60,368 bases of DNA from the NCBI RefSeq assembly GCF_000003815.2, contig NC_049988.1, positions 20,803,306 to 20,863,673 of the forward strand, written 5' to 3'. Positions 1 to 11,737 of the stretch are shown one piece after another. The number at the start of each line of letters is the position of its first letter. Position 1 is the first letter of the stretch. This DNA is from Branchiostoma floridae (Eukaryota > Chordata > Leptocardii > Amphioxiformes > Branchiostomatidae). The notes beneath the pieces were generated by a model. The model did not search any database. It was not told where the DNA came from and saw only the letters and a program-made list of their open reading frames with translations. Made by a program: the position numbers and the translations under genes.

Positions 1-517
1 GAGGAATCTTACGATTATATTTGACAATCAACACTCTGAAAAATACAAATGGCATCCTGTGTCCATTATCAACCCAAAATACGATCTTTTTCACGTGTTT
101 ATGGCACAATTTTAAACATCGGAATCTGCTATCATATAGGGTGCTAGTTTTACTGTCACCGCATGTGATCATGGCAGCCATGTTGGATCGGTTAGGAACA
201 CGTTTTCAGCTGTGTTTACCGACGAATTCCTGCCGTATTGGAGAATTTTCGGCCTCAAAACTTATATCACTAAGGAAGCGAAGTTATAGTTGTTGTTTTA
301 CCTCCATTATTTTTAATGTGAAAGAAATATTCTTCCGAGTCGCTGCCGATAGCGCCGGAACCACACGGCCGAAAATTATGACATGTTTTGTGGTCAGTGT
401 TATTTTTGGTTTATATTGTTAACAGAAACTTTAAAAGTTGTTTATATATAAAATATTCTTATATCAAATGGATGTTTAAAAAGGGACAAGAAAAATTAAA
501 AAAAAAAAAATTAAAAA

Positions 518-599
518 AACTCCGGCGCGGACTCGAACCGGGTCGGAGCTGGTATCATATATTCCCGGGCCAACGCTCTATCCACTACGCTACGTCATA
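518..599 (-). ncRNA. tRNA-like remnant (SINE or tRNA pseudogene)
   Basis: Read on the minus strand this has an A-box-like stretch (TAGCGTAGTGG at 582-592) and a B box (GGTTCGAGTCC near 531-541), at roughly the spacing of a tRNA gene. A long T-rich run follows at 490-518 and could act as a Pol III terminator. The two acceptor-stem halves do not pair and the anticodon stem is degenerate, so it is not a working tRNA. A tRNA-derived SINE head or a decayed tRNA pseudogene are both possible. Confidence 0.5.
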
Positions 600-1001
600 C
601 ATACACGATGAAGGCTGTATTATTAGGTATCCAGATGTAGGGCATAACTTGAATACGTCCGTTCATTCCAAGATTCAAAGATTCCAATGTCTAATCTTCC
701 GAACAATGTCTAATCAACTATTGCTTGTGTAAAATATTGCCGGAAAGGCATGTTACAAGCTCTGATTGGCTGGTTGGCATCTCGGTGTGTCAATAGCCTG
801 TTTGGCTATTGGCACACTGAGTGTGTCAATAGCCACAGCGACCACAAAAAGTACGTTGCTGAAATTATTTGCTCACTGTCGAATGCAGCGATTTTTTACA
901 AACTTGGTTTAATCAAAACAACAACATATACAACCTCCTCGATGTAACATTTTGGTAGTCTCAGATGGGCCATTAATAATGCGTACGTACGCACTCAATT
1001 T

Positions 1002-1075
1002 AACGCTGCATTCGACAGTACGTTGCTGAAATTATTTCAACTTATTTCATCAACTACACTGTCGAATGCAGCGTT
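1002..1075. repeat. Short inverted repeat, 18-bp perfect arms
   Basis: AACGCTGCATTCGACAGT at 1002-1019 is matched by its exact reverse complement at 1058-1075. A third partial copy of the arm (CACTGTCGAATGCAGCG) lies at about 875-892, and the flank TACGTTGCTGAAATTATTT occurs at both 851 and 1018. This looks like a foldback or MITE family inserted or duplicated locally. I see no protein-coding content. Confidence 0.55.
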
Positions 1076-1105
1076 TTTTAGAGACGTTAATCAAAACAAC
1101 ATTGA

Positions 1106-2519
1106 ACAACTACTGACCCTTGGTGACCCCTTCTCGTCCAGAGTTATGACCACATCTCTCCCCTCGGCCACGCCGGGCTGGTAGCGAGCCCTGGGTCCTC
1201 CTGGACTCGACATCTCACTCACTAAAACAGTAGTTAGCTAGAATTTTTTGATTGATTGATTGATCTTATAGGGTAGTCCCTTCAGAACGAGCACAACTCC
1301 TCCTAAACATAGTTGAAAGTTGAAACACTACAACAGTCTGTCCAGAAGAAAAAGTGAGGCAAGTTCAGAGTGTCTCTACCCTACTCGATCGAGGACTTCC
1401 ACGTTTTAGTGTCAAAAATCCTTGCACTCAAGGAAAACAAAGTCCTGTCTCCCGCTGACAAACATCATTTATCCCGCTGGCACTGCGCTGGCACTGATCA
1501 GGATTAAACTTCTCACCTAAATCATTCTTAATTGCTCCAAAGTTCAGAGCAAACTTCAAAATGAGTAAATAGTTGAAAATAAATCAATAGACAAAACTAT
1601 TTTTCCAGAATGTCATTATGCATTTGAAAAGAATTGATTTGCAAATTTGAAAAGTTACTAATGTTAGAAGCACATTTTGTTGCGGTACGTCAAATCTCGG
1701 AAAAATAACAATACTGACCTTTGACCTACTAAAGGTCTCGTCCTCAGGGTAATATGTAGAACATCTTGGATACGAGAGCAAGCGATACGGTCCACGATTG
1801 GTTGTTTTTAACTCGTGACTAAATCTGACCAATCACATCACTGATTTTCAGACTACCACTTCCCGCCTTTGGATCCAAGATGGAGGGAGGGTAAGTTGAA
1901 TCTGGTTATTGGCAAACTTGCGGAATTCTATGTTTTAGTAGAAAATCACAGAAAAATTGGAGCAAATACTAAGTTGTTTACTTCAAAAGTAGCCTTGCGG
2001 ACAAAAAGTGACCAACTTTGTAGCTATAATGAGGTACGAACGAATGAAAAGCGCCTTAGAAATTTTGGCAAAAAACAGGCGGCTTGATAAAATCATGACC
2101 CCTTTGGTTTTGCTTTACTTTTCTTACAACAAATTCTGTTACATCTGCACCGTTTGATAGGTTCTGCATATAAGGATGTAGATATTGTTTATGTAAGATA
2201 TAGGGTACATTTACTGTATCCATGATACTTATTTTACCCTTTCGTTTATCAAACAATGAGGGGACAAACAAACTTGGTCGTGCAACAGCGACACCTTGCG
2301 GATCTAATAATATGAACAGGTTGTCAATCGGCAATATTATATTTAGCCTGTTTGTAACTTAGCGATACCAAAGCTAGTCCAATCCTATTTCATTTCATTC
2401 TGGTTTCGATATGTGAAAAGTTTCGACCACTCTCCTTGGACCGAAAAATATTTATACCTCCAAAACATAACACAACATACAAGTAATTTACAAACAAACA
2501 AACATATTATGAAGTTACT
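1106..2519. other. Unassigned non-coding stretch
   Basis: AT-rich sequence with a (GATT)n tract near 1249-1262. Short open frames here show no recognisable domains or convincing splice context. I see no gene. Confidence 0.4.
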
Positions 2520-4815
2520 TCATCTACATCTACATCTACATAGAATACCCCCAAATGACCCCGCGAGGGGCAAAAGTAGGGGGGGGAGCTGAGGCTCCCG
2601 GGTTAGGGCGGGCAGGCCGCCTGCCTGGCACGGAAGTGCTCAACGTTGGGAGCGCTTACAACCGTGCCAGGCAGGGCATTCCACTCGGGAATTGTGCGTG
2701 GGAAAAAAGAATGTTTGTAGATATCGGTGCGTGCAAATATGTGTTGATATTTGAAGTCGTGGCTACCCCGGGTGCGCCCTTGGGCAGGCTTCAGAATATT
2801 GCTGGCGTCTATGTTAATATTATTGTTGACTACTTTATAGAAAAAGGTGAGGCGGGCGTTCCTCCTCCTTTCGGAGAGAGGGCGCCACTGCAGGTCTGAA
2901 AGCATTTGTGTCACGCTGCTAGTCTGCCGGTAGTCATTTAGGGTCACTCGGGCTGCCCTGCGCTGGACGGCCTCCACCGCCTGTATCCCTTTGTTGGTGT
3001 ACGGGTCCCAGACGATGGCACTATATTCCAAGTGAGGCCGTACCAGCGCTTTGTAACAAGTGGCCTTGACCCTAGATGGACAATGGGTCAAGTTGCGCCG
3101 AATGACTCCTAGGACCTTACCAGCTTTGCTAGTGGCGTGGTTGATATGGGTGTCCCACCGCAAATCGTCGGACAGTTGTACTCCAAGATAGGGGTGGGAC
3201 TTAACACCGGCAAGGGCTTCTCCACAGAGGGAGTACTGAGTTATGATGGGGTGCTTTTTACGGGTGATATGGAGGATGTGACATTTAGAGGGGTTGAACG
3301 ACATGAGCCAACGATTTTGCCATTCTGTTAGCGCATCGAGGTCAGACTGCAGCCCTTGTGCGTCAGAAGGCTTGTTGATAGTTCGATAAATCAAGCAATC
3401 GTCAGCGAACAGTCGAACATGTGAGTCTACGGAATCGGGTAGGTCATTAATGTAGAGCAGGAATAGCAGAGGGCCTAACACAGTACCCTGCGGAACTCCA
3501 GAGGTGACCTTGACAGCTTTAGATGTTCCACCGTCAAAGACAACCCTCTGGGTTCTCTCCGTAAGGAAGGCCCTAAGCCAAGACTGAAGGAGGCCAGAAA
3601 TACCATAGTGCTCGAGCTTGCTCAGCAGACGTTCGTGTGGCACAGTATCGAATGCTTTGCTAAAGTCAAGCACCGCGGCATCGACCTGTTTGTTCTGGTC
3701 CATGTTCTTGGCCAGGTCTTGGAGGGTAAGCACCAGCTGGCTCTCGCAGGACAGACCCTTCCTGAAGCCGTGTTGCGCAGGGGACAGAATGCCATGAGCG
3801 TCTAGATGTTTCATCATGTGGCTGTGCACGATGTGTTCGAGCACTTTACCACAGACCGATGTCAGAGACACCGGCCTATAGTTTGATGGCAAGGTTCTGT
3901 CCCCCTTTTTGAAGATTGGAGCGATGTTAGCTGTTCTCCAATCTTCAGGAACATCTCCCGTGGATATTGACTGGGAGAATATGACCTGTAATATTGGCGC
4001 AATTTGTTCGGCTACAGTCTTCAGGAGGCGAGGTGGTAATCCGTCTGGTCCTGTGGCCTTGCTGGGGTTAAGACAGGAGAGCTGTTTGGCTACCCCCTCC
4101 ACTGTGATGTTAAGGGAGGGGATAGTTGGAGCTTTGGGTTCGCCAAGGGTAGGAACGGTGGTCTTATCCTCCCTGGTAAACACTGACTCAAACTGGGCCC
4201 CCAGTGCATCAGCCTTTTCTTTGGGGTCAGATGTTAACACCCCCTGATGTCTTAGGGCGGACGCACCAGTAGAGTCTTGTCTGATGGATTTGACATAGCT
4301 CCAAAAGGCCTTGGGATTATCCTCGATGTTAGACTCCAGGTAATTGGAGACATAATCCCTATGGGCCTTCCTAACTCTCTGCTTAACGCCCTTCCTACAC
4401 CTCTTGAACTTTGCCCAGGCTTCATTGGAGTTGGATCTCCTAGCCTTGGAAAAAAGTTCAGACCGCTTACGCATAGCTTTGCGAATCTGGGGAGTTATCC
4501 AAGGTTTGTTGGATTGTGGCCTCACTTTTTTCCTGGGGACATGCTTATTGGCAGCACCACTAACGGCTGCCTTAAACAGCTCCCAGTTTTCTGAGGCAGT
4601 GTTGTGCTGAGCCTGGTCTGCAAACTCTCGACTGTATGTTGCCATATCCTGCTGGAGTGCATCGATGTTAGCTTTCCTCCACAGGTATATGAGCCGATCT
4701 TTTGAGTTTGATGTTTGGGGCTTTACTTGAACATCAATCAGCGGGATGTCATGATCGCTGAGACCTGGTAAGATTTTGACTCTCTCCACTAAGGTGGAAT
4801 TTGTGGTGAGAACTT
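2520..4815 (-). mobile_element. 5'-truncated CR1/L2-like LINE retrotransposon
   Basis: A non-LTR retrotransposon copy on the minus strand. It starts inside the end of the endonuclease domain, runs through the complete reverse transcriptase and the C-terminal region, and ends in a short 3' UTR with a (GATGTA)n tail at 2521-2541. Simple tandem repeats instead of poly(A) at the 3' end are usual in the CR1/L2 groups. Upstream of about 4815 the minus strand has immediate stops, marking the truncation point. Another 3' end of the same family lies at 26904-27074. Confidence 0.88.
2603..4815 (-). pseudogene. LINE ORF2 fragment: endonuclease end plus reverse transcriptase
   Basis: The frame is uninterrupted from about 4815 to the TAA at 2603-2605, roughly 735 codons. 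The first residues include LPGLSDHD, the last catalytic block of an APE-type endonuclease, so most of that domain is missing. RT motifs follow in order: the FSKAFDTVPH block (motif A, about residue 378 counted from 4789), SGVPQGTVLGP (motif B) and FADD (motif C, about residue 461). The end of the frame carries the usual C-terminal WDP/QRRAAR region. There is no real ATG at the start. The absence of stops suggests a fairly recent insertion. It cannot retrotranspose by itself because the endonuclease is truncated. Confidence 0.88.
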
Positions 4816-5201
4816 AAGTCAACTATCATTCAAAGAAATAGAATGTGGGTTTAAAACATCTGAAAATGTTAGATTATGGTAAAATAGTGTCATTGCTAAA
4901 AGTTTGCAGTTGTTTACTTGGTTGGTCATTTCTGCACATAACAATAAGGGGGCGGGTCTATTTCAGCTGTAAGGTTGGGTGAATGGCTTCTCTATTGTTA
5001 CCATTCTTCTTACATCCATTGTTTCATTACTGTGCTGTAAGTGTTAGATGTCAGAACTCAATTGCTGCACACACCAGGGGGTAGGTACAGCCTTGTTTTA
5101 CTTTCTCCTTAAGTTTGTAAAAAAAAACTGTCTCTTTAAGTTTAACTAAGTTTTAGTTGTGATGACTTTTTTGTGTCTTTGAACTATATGTATAAACTAC
5201 T

Positions 5202-5572
5202 CAGGGCTCCAAATTCATTTTTGGGAATAGGTACACTGGTGCATCCAACCTAGAAAATTGGGTGCACCAAAATATTTTTGGGTGACCACATAAAATAAAG
5301 TTGAATATCAGAATAACCTTATTGCAAACCTACTAGATTAGTAATTTGAACGGAGCTCTTCAGAAATCGGAAGTACTATGACAGACATTTCATTATGTTT
5401 CTAACACATAGGTGTCAAGAGTATGGTGTTTACTTAATATACTGACATCTTAACATACATAAGCCTATGAAAATATTTGGGTACACAGGGTGCACCCACA
5501 GAAAAAAATTGGGTGCACAGCTCCAAGTTTGGGTGCACCTGGGTGCACAAAACCCCAGTATTTCGAGCCCTG
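5202..5572. mobile_element. Non-autonomous hAT-like DNA transposon (MITE)
   Basis: The ends are imperfect inverted repeats: the left starts CAGGGCTCCAAAT and the right, reverse-complemented, starts CAGGGCTCGAAAT. The sequence CTACT flanks both sides (5197-5201 and 5573-5577) as a possible 5-bp target duplication. The interior repeats GGGTGCAC motifs near both ends and has no ORF. CAGGG-starting ends are typical of hAT elements. The 5-bp rather than 8-bp duplication leaves the subgroup open. Confidence 0.6.
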
Positions 5573-8016
5573 CTACTGCTTTGCTAAACTTCCATAATGG
5601 ATTGATTTTTGATAATTGTAAAGCGCTTGTAGGTTAAGGTGAATTACACCCATATGCCAATACTTTCAGATCTGTATAGGCTAGGTATACCAATGCAAAT
5701 TTATGCAAGAAAAGAAGGATTTTTGATGGATTGCTGATTTAATAAAGATATGTAATATCTAACGTTAGAAGAATAACAAATGTCTTTGAATTGATATCAT
5801 TCTTTGCCAGTCTCCTGAAAACTTCCAACCTAACGAGCTGTTGTTGTTGCAGTTGCTCCATCTGTCCATCTTGATATGAGCTGCAGTAAAGGCATCTGTT
5901 TTCAAGGTATTTGTAACTGTCAAAGTATGATGATACAGGATGTAATTGTTCTAAGACAGACAGAAAAAAAAATAGATAAGAATTTACAAAATTTGGGGTA
6001 AGTCTCAACCAATTTTACTGTTGGTTAGTGTAAGTTCAATTAATCCATAATTAATTTTACAGAGTTTTGTTAATTTAGGAAACTTGAAATGTCTGATTCT
6101 TACATCACACTTCATCACACCTCTCCTCACACATCACACCAACCTACAAAAAATTGTCTCTGCCACCCAATTTATATGTCCAGAAATGTCGGTAATTTCG
6201 TCCTCCACTCCAAACTACAATCAGTTTATTTCTAGTAGTAGTGCTAGTTGATGAGTGTCATTTCACTTAATGTTTATTTTGTTATTGTATACTATACCTT
6301 ATTATTATCATTTCCTTTCAGTGTATATGTGCAATTAGCTTTTGGGCTTGAATTTGCATTAAAGTTATTATTATTGTTGTTTTACCACAGTGTCTACTAC
6401 AGGCTAGTGAGCTGAGATGTCCATGTTGAACCCTGGCACCAGCCTCCACTTTGATGGACAGGCACTTCAGGATGAGGCTGAGGCTGAGTTTGAGAAGGAG
6501 GACAGGGAGAGGGAGAAAGAGGTCAGAGGTCACCTCCAGCCATGGGGCTGCTTCCTTTTACCTCCCACCTATTCTGTCAACTTTCCTTGATTCCTTGTCT
6601 GTCTGTGTTTTTTGTATGAAAGTGGTTTTGAAAATTGGTTGATTTGAAGGCATGCATGTGTCTACAGTGCATTTGGTTATAAATGATGCAAGTCTAAAGG
6701 TGAACCACAGTTTAGTTCACAGAAGAGCTGTTCTTCCACCGATCATGACAGGTAAGATTTGAACAGGTTCATTGTACCAAGGAACTGGTACTTTTTAACA
6801 AGCACAATGAACAGTAGACCATGGCTTGAAAACCCGTCCTAAGACTGCAACCCTTTCCAGTAGCGTACATATCTGGGAAGCGACAACAGTCAGGGTTGGA
6901 GCTTCTAACCTTGGGTCACTCAACACTTGACTGCGCACACTACACATCCCAGGATTTCAAGGCTTTTCAGCAGCAGTGCATGCTCCATTTCCTAAGCAAA
7001 TGAGTGCAATTCCGTTTGTCAGCTGATTTTTGTTTAACCCAAGCTGATGGTCCCTTGGCTTGAACGTTATGCAGCTTTCCTGGGTCCTCTTGACAAAGGA
7101 ACTGTCTGGTGTCTAGCGGTAATGCGTGGGGATTTTGCTTTTCTCAACCGCATACCAGTAGTTTAAGAGATCAACAACTTTAAGAGATCAACAACTAGGA
7201 CAGTTGGTAGAGGATTCAGTGCATTGACCAAGAAGGATTCTGTGAGGGAGGTAGAAGCAACAAAATGGAAAGCAAAGTAAAAGAATAATATTTAACCTAT
7301 CAAAACTACTGAAGAAGAAAGAATTACCTAGTTCTACTATTTTTATTGGCTGTCTTGTATACTTGCATATCTCAAGCTCTTGGTTCTGCTGTGAGTTGGC
7401 CCACTGCATCATCGAACTGCGAGCTTGACAAATTTTGCAATTTTCTAGGAAACTAGATGTGTATTACTAGTGCTAGCCCAACTTATGAAACAGATCAAAG
7501 CTCTCTTAAATACCTGTTTTGTGACTTAAATTAAAACATTTACTTAGATCTTTCTACCACAATAAGAAAACGTCACTGTGATAAAAACGTTGCCTGAGGA
7601 TTTGGCGCCATTATCGAATCAAAGCGAGACCGCAGTCTCGTGACTCCCGTAAGTACATGGTAGGATTCCTACAATGTAATGATTATAACTTTTAGTAGGT
7701 TTGCTGCCATGGTAACCTTCCTATTCGTTTCCAAACAAGAAACGGAGCATATATCTCTTTGATTTGAACATTCCTCGCTATTCAGGGCATCCTTTTGTAG
7801 GTGTCTTAAGAAGAAAGATGGTGTCAGAGAATGACACCGGTATGGTGGAAAAAATTCCGCCACGAAAATAGATACGAATTTATCTTGAGCATGCAGTGCT
7901 GCTAAATGAAAAATTGAACTATTAGAATCTGTTCCAATGTTGGCATGTGTGACCAGGAAACTACATTGTTTTTGCCAGAGGAAGATAGCCAAGCGTCATC
8001 CTGGATTAAGATAAGA
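5573..8016. other. Mostly unassigned sequence up to assembly gap
   Basis: AT-rich, probably intronic or intergenic. The only exon-like block is near 6411-6521 (listed separately). The stretch ends in the gap at 8017-8536. Confidence 0.4.
6411..6521 (+). CDS. Candidate first coding exon of an unrecognised gene
   Basis: A splice-acceptor-like ACTACAG precedes this block. An ATG at 6417 opens a frame giving MSMLNPGTSLHFDGQ followed by an acidic, charged stretch (EAEAEFEKEDREREKE), and a GT follows at 6522. Stops precede the ATG in frame, so this would be the start exon. It would end in phase 0, matching the phase-0 last exon at 8783-8998, so the two could belong to one gene. I do not recognise the protein, and the donor GTCAGA is weak. 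Confidence 0.25.
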
Positions 8017-8536
8017 NNNNNNNNNNNNNNNNNNNNNNNNNNNNNNNNNNNNNNNNNNNNNNNNNNNNNNNNNNNNNNNNNNNNNNNNNNNNNNNNNNNN
8101 NNNNNNNNNNNNNNNNNNNNNNNNNNNNNNNNNNNNNNNNNNNNNNNNNNNNNNNNNNNNNNNNNNNNNNNNNNNNNNNNNNNNNNNNNNNNNNNNNNNN
8201 NNNNNNNNNNNNNNNNNNNNNNNNNNNNNNNNNNNNNNNNNNNNNNNNNNNNNNNNNNNNNNNNNNNNNNNNNNNNNNNNNNNNNNNNNNNNNNNNNNNN
8301 NNNNNNNNNNNNNNNNNNNNNNNNNNNNNNNNNNNNNNNNNNNNNNNNNNNNNNNNNNNNNNNNNNNNNNNNNNNNNNNNNNNNNNNNNNNNNNNNNNNN
8401 NNNNNNNNNNNNNNNNNNNNNNNNNNNNNNNNNNNNNNNNNNNNNNNNNNNNNNNNNNNNNNNNNNNNNNNNNNNNNNNNNNNNNNNNNNNNNNNNNNNN
8501 NNNNNNNNNNNNNNNNNNNNNNNNNNNNNNNNNNNN
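8017..8536. other. Assembly gap (520 N)
   Basis: Run of unknown bases. It abuts a triplicated exon junction, so the gap probably reflects a local repeat. Confidence 0.98.
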
Positions 8537-8830
8537 CAGCTTGACCAGGGCATCGCAGGCAACCCCGTCCCACTAGACGACCCAGTCATCAGCATCCTGT
8601 ACGTGTATGTGTCATTACTGTATCCGTGTTAATTAACACCCTGAATATCTGTGTTAACCCCACACAGCTTGACCAGGGCATCGCAGGCAACCCCGTCCCA
8701 CTAGACGACCCAGCCATCAGCATCCTGTACGTGTATGTGTCATTACTGTATCACCCTGAATATCTGTGTTAACCCCACACAGCTGGAGCAGGGCATCGCA
8801 GGCAACCCCGTCCCACTAGACGACCCAGCC
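8537..8830 (+). repeat. Exon-start/intron-end junction present three times
   Basis: A block of intron end (CCCCACACAG acceptor) plus about 59 bases of exon start recurs at about 8537, 8669 and 8783. The first two copies carry CTTGACCAG and then run into GTACGTGTATGTGTC, a possible donor. The third carries CTGGAGCAG and continues as open coding sequence. The first two copies are nearly identical, so this is a recent tandem duplication or an assembly artefact beside the gap. Confidence 0.75.
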
Positions 8831-8998
8831 ATCAGCATCCTGTATGTCAAGTCCAACAACCCCGGGCAGGACTTCATCGAGGCCATGGACTTTGGGATCC
8901 AAGACGTCGGGAATAAGAAGGCCTTGGTGACGGAAGACGACGGCAAGACGCTGTACGCTGCTCAGCAAGCCGTGTATGGTCTCTGGGGTGGGCTGTAG
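8783..8998 (+). CDS. Last coding exon of an unrecognised gene
   Basis: The exon follows a good acceptor (AACCCCACACAG) and reads in phase 0 for 71 codons to TAG at 8996-8998. The peptide begins LEQGIAGNPVPLDD, contains ILYVKSNNPGQDF and ends AVYGLWGGL. The codon pattern (GC-rich third positions) and the long AT-rich 3' flank look like a genuine terminal exon followed by a long 3' UTR. I do not recognise the family; the rest of the gene lies upstream and partly in the gap. The first 59 bases are duplicated twice just upstream, which could give alternative out-of-frame exons. Confidence 0.6.
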   Translation: MEQGIAGNPVPLDDPAISILYVKSNNPGQDFIEAMDFGIQDVGNKKALVTEDDGKTLYAAQQAVYGLWGGL

Positions 8999-10513
8999 GC
9001 TGGGTGGGTTACTAGTAGTTTAGGTGCTTCACACACCTCTTGGTGTATAGGGCAGTGCCCATCTCCATCCTAAAGCCCTTGGGCCACATGGCTGAGTAAG
9101 CCCTACAGCAAAGTGTAGTCAAAGCTGTTCATGATGTATTTCAACTGGTTAGTGCTAAGCAGAGAGGTTAGTGCTAAGCAGAGAAAGCATCTTGTTTTTT
9201 TAAAGTCTTAAGTATGGCAAAGAGGTGACGTAACTTGTGTGTACATTGCACATGTATGTTTTTGTAAATGTGTATTGCAAACTAGAAAGTTGAAATCTGT
9301 CACTAAGTCTTGCATTGATGTGAAATGGACCACTGAGCTTTGATTAATGAAAAGGAACACAATCTTTTCTGACTTGTTTACAATTTTCATATTGTTGCTG
9401 TTTTACGAGTTAAAGTCATCGGGAAACACAGATCTATGATTAAGATTTTGATCAAATATACCTTCTTAAATACCTCGTGTTTAGATCTTTCAAATGAAAT
9501 CTATGGTAGGTAAGATAGTTTAATATGGCGTTTGAATGATTGGGATGTAGTTGTGTGACAAGTGACTTTTAGATGTTGTTTTGTGTTGATTTCTATTATC
9601 TGTGGCATCAATGATTTTTGTAAAGTGTTTACTCAAAGACAGAGTCTTACATTTATCTGCATTATGAATAGATCTCTCTGTTTTTAAAGTCATGAAGAAA
9701 ATGCTTCATGTTATGAATCTGTTGACATATGAGCGAAAGGTTTAATAATGTGTGGGACAACAATATTTTTCTCACTTTGCTAACTTACCTGTAACATTAT
9801 AATTACTTTTATATTGTCATGAATAGCAGTATGCAGTTATGCTGCTCTTTTGTCCATCCAAAATTGGAGCTGTGTACTTAGTTGTTGACTATGCTTGCAC
9901 TGACGCACTAAGCTATTTGTGGTGGGTTTTGCTGCATGGCATTCTATACTTTCATTATTCAGCATGTTATGTACCACTTTTGGCTGTGCACCTGTTATTT
10001 TAGATTAGTTGCACCTACATCATGTACTGTATTTCTCAAATTGAATTTGAAGCCCTGCAGTGTACATTTGATGCTGCACAGTTGGTGCATTAACGACCAC
10101 TTCTTAAGGAGTTCGTGGTGCTGTTAAGAGTCTTCCCTAAGTATCTAATGCATGTATCCATGTTCACACTGGGTATGTAAGAGATTTCAATGTAATTGTC
10201 TATGTACACATTTCTTGTTTTATTGTGGTTATTACTTGTAAAAGAACACATTGTTTTTACTTCTAGAAGACATCTTATGATCTTGAAATGTTGTGGAAAA
10301 GATTTGAAAGACTGTCGATTACATTCCGTTCCATTCCCTTTGTTGTCGTGTTGTCGATACCTCGATTAAATAGGTCTTTTTTAACCTCCTTGATTAAATC
10401 AAGGAGTTATCATCTTGATGAATGCTCCTTGATTAAACACAGCAGACTAAAAGGAACTACAACTGCAAATGCAGAAGCTTTCGCGGTGGTTTGATGTTCG
10501 CGGCTTTCGCGGC
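8999..10513. other. Probable 3' UTR and downstream flank
   Basis: AT-rich, low in CpG, no ORF of note. The sequence directly after the TAG at 8998 has the look of a long 3' UTR, but I cannot place the cleavage site. Confidence 0.4.
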
Positions 10514-11312
10514 AGGTGCGCAAGAGTGAAACAGGTGCACAAGAGTGAAACAGGTGCGCAAGAGTGAAACAGGTGCGCAAGAGTGAAACAGGTGCGCAAG
10601 AGTGAAACAGGTGCGCAAGAGTGAAACAAGTGCGCAAGAGTGAAACAGGTGCGCAAGAGTGAAACAGGTGCGCAAGAGTGAAACAGGTGCGCAAGAGTGA
10701 AACAAGTGCGCAAGAGTGAAACAGGTGCGCAAGAGTGAAACAGGTGCGCAAGAGTGAAACAGGTGCGCAAGAGTGAAACAGGTGCGCAAGAGTGAAACAG
10801 GTGCGCAAGAGTGAAACAGGTGCGCAAGAGTGAAACAGGTGCGCAAGAGTGAAACAGGTGCGCAAGAGTGAAACAGGTGCGCAAGAGTGAAACGTGCGCA
10901 AGAGAGAAACAGGTGCGATAGAGTGAAACAGGTGCGATAGAGTGAAACAGGTGCGATAGAGTGAAACAGGCACGCAAGAGTGAAACAGATGCGCGAGAGT
11001 GAAACAGGTGCGGGAGAATGAAACAGGTGCGGGAGAATGAAACAGGTGCGCAAGAGTGAAACAGGTGCGACAAGAGTGAAACAGGTGCGCAAGAGTGAAA
11101 CAGGCACGCAAGAGTGAAACAGGTGCGCAAGAGTGAAACAGGTGCGCAAGAGTGAAACAGGTGCGCAAGAGTGAAACAGGCACGCAAGAGAGAAACAGGT
11201 GCGCGAGAGTGAAACAGGTGCGCAAGAGTGAAACAGGCACGCAAGAGAGAAACAGGTGCGCGAGAGTGAAACAGGTGCGCAAGAGTGAAACAGGTGCGGT
11301 AGAGTGAAACAG
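10514..11312. repeat. Minisatellite, 19-bp unit
   Basis: About 42 head-to-tail copies of a unit beginning GTGCGCAAGAGTGAAAC. The left half is nearly homogeneous. The right half (from about 10900) holds variants such as GTGCGATAG, GCACGCAAG and GTGCGGGAG. Because 19 is not a multiple of three and no frame holds a stop, all three minus-strand frames are open and repeat the same 19-residue peptide; I do not count these as genes. Confidence 0.95.
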
Positions 11313-11737
11313 CATCAGTGAAACATCAATGACCAACATGCCTGGATACCATCCGATTTCTATCGGGGCTCCTTATACTCCGGCTGTCTTACTAATAGGT
11401 AACTGTTGTGACTCGTGTGAAAGATATAAGTTATGATAGAAGATTTGCAAAGGTATGTTTCAGTACAGGACGCGTTGTACCACAAAACTGCGTTTTGCTC
11501 ATGGCGATGCTTGACAAGGTGGCCTGAGAACAGCTCTACAAAAACAAATCTTTCATTCTTGTTCTTCCATCGTGAGTTTTATCCACCCTCCAAGGCTACT
11601 AGTATATTGCACCGTGAAGTAATCACACACCTTACACGATGACGATGATACAGCATTTTGACAGAAAGATGGAATATATACATAGGACAAACAACTGAAA
11701 CACTGTTGCATTTATTCACTGAACGTTTTGTTCAATC

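Noticed and set aside
7902-8595. ORFs bridging runs of N
   Set aside because: They exist only because N codons are not stops; the same holds at 14527-15302, 17728-18816, 23546-24842 and 28871-29364.
10410-11339. Three overlapping minus-strand ORFs of 230 to 309 codons
   Set aside because: They are the translation of a 19-bp tandem repeat free of stops in every frame; there is no conserved domain or splice context.
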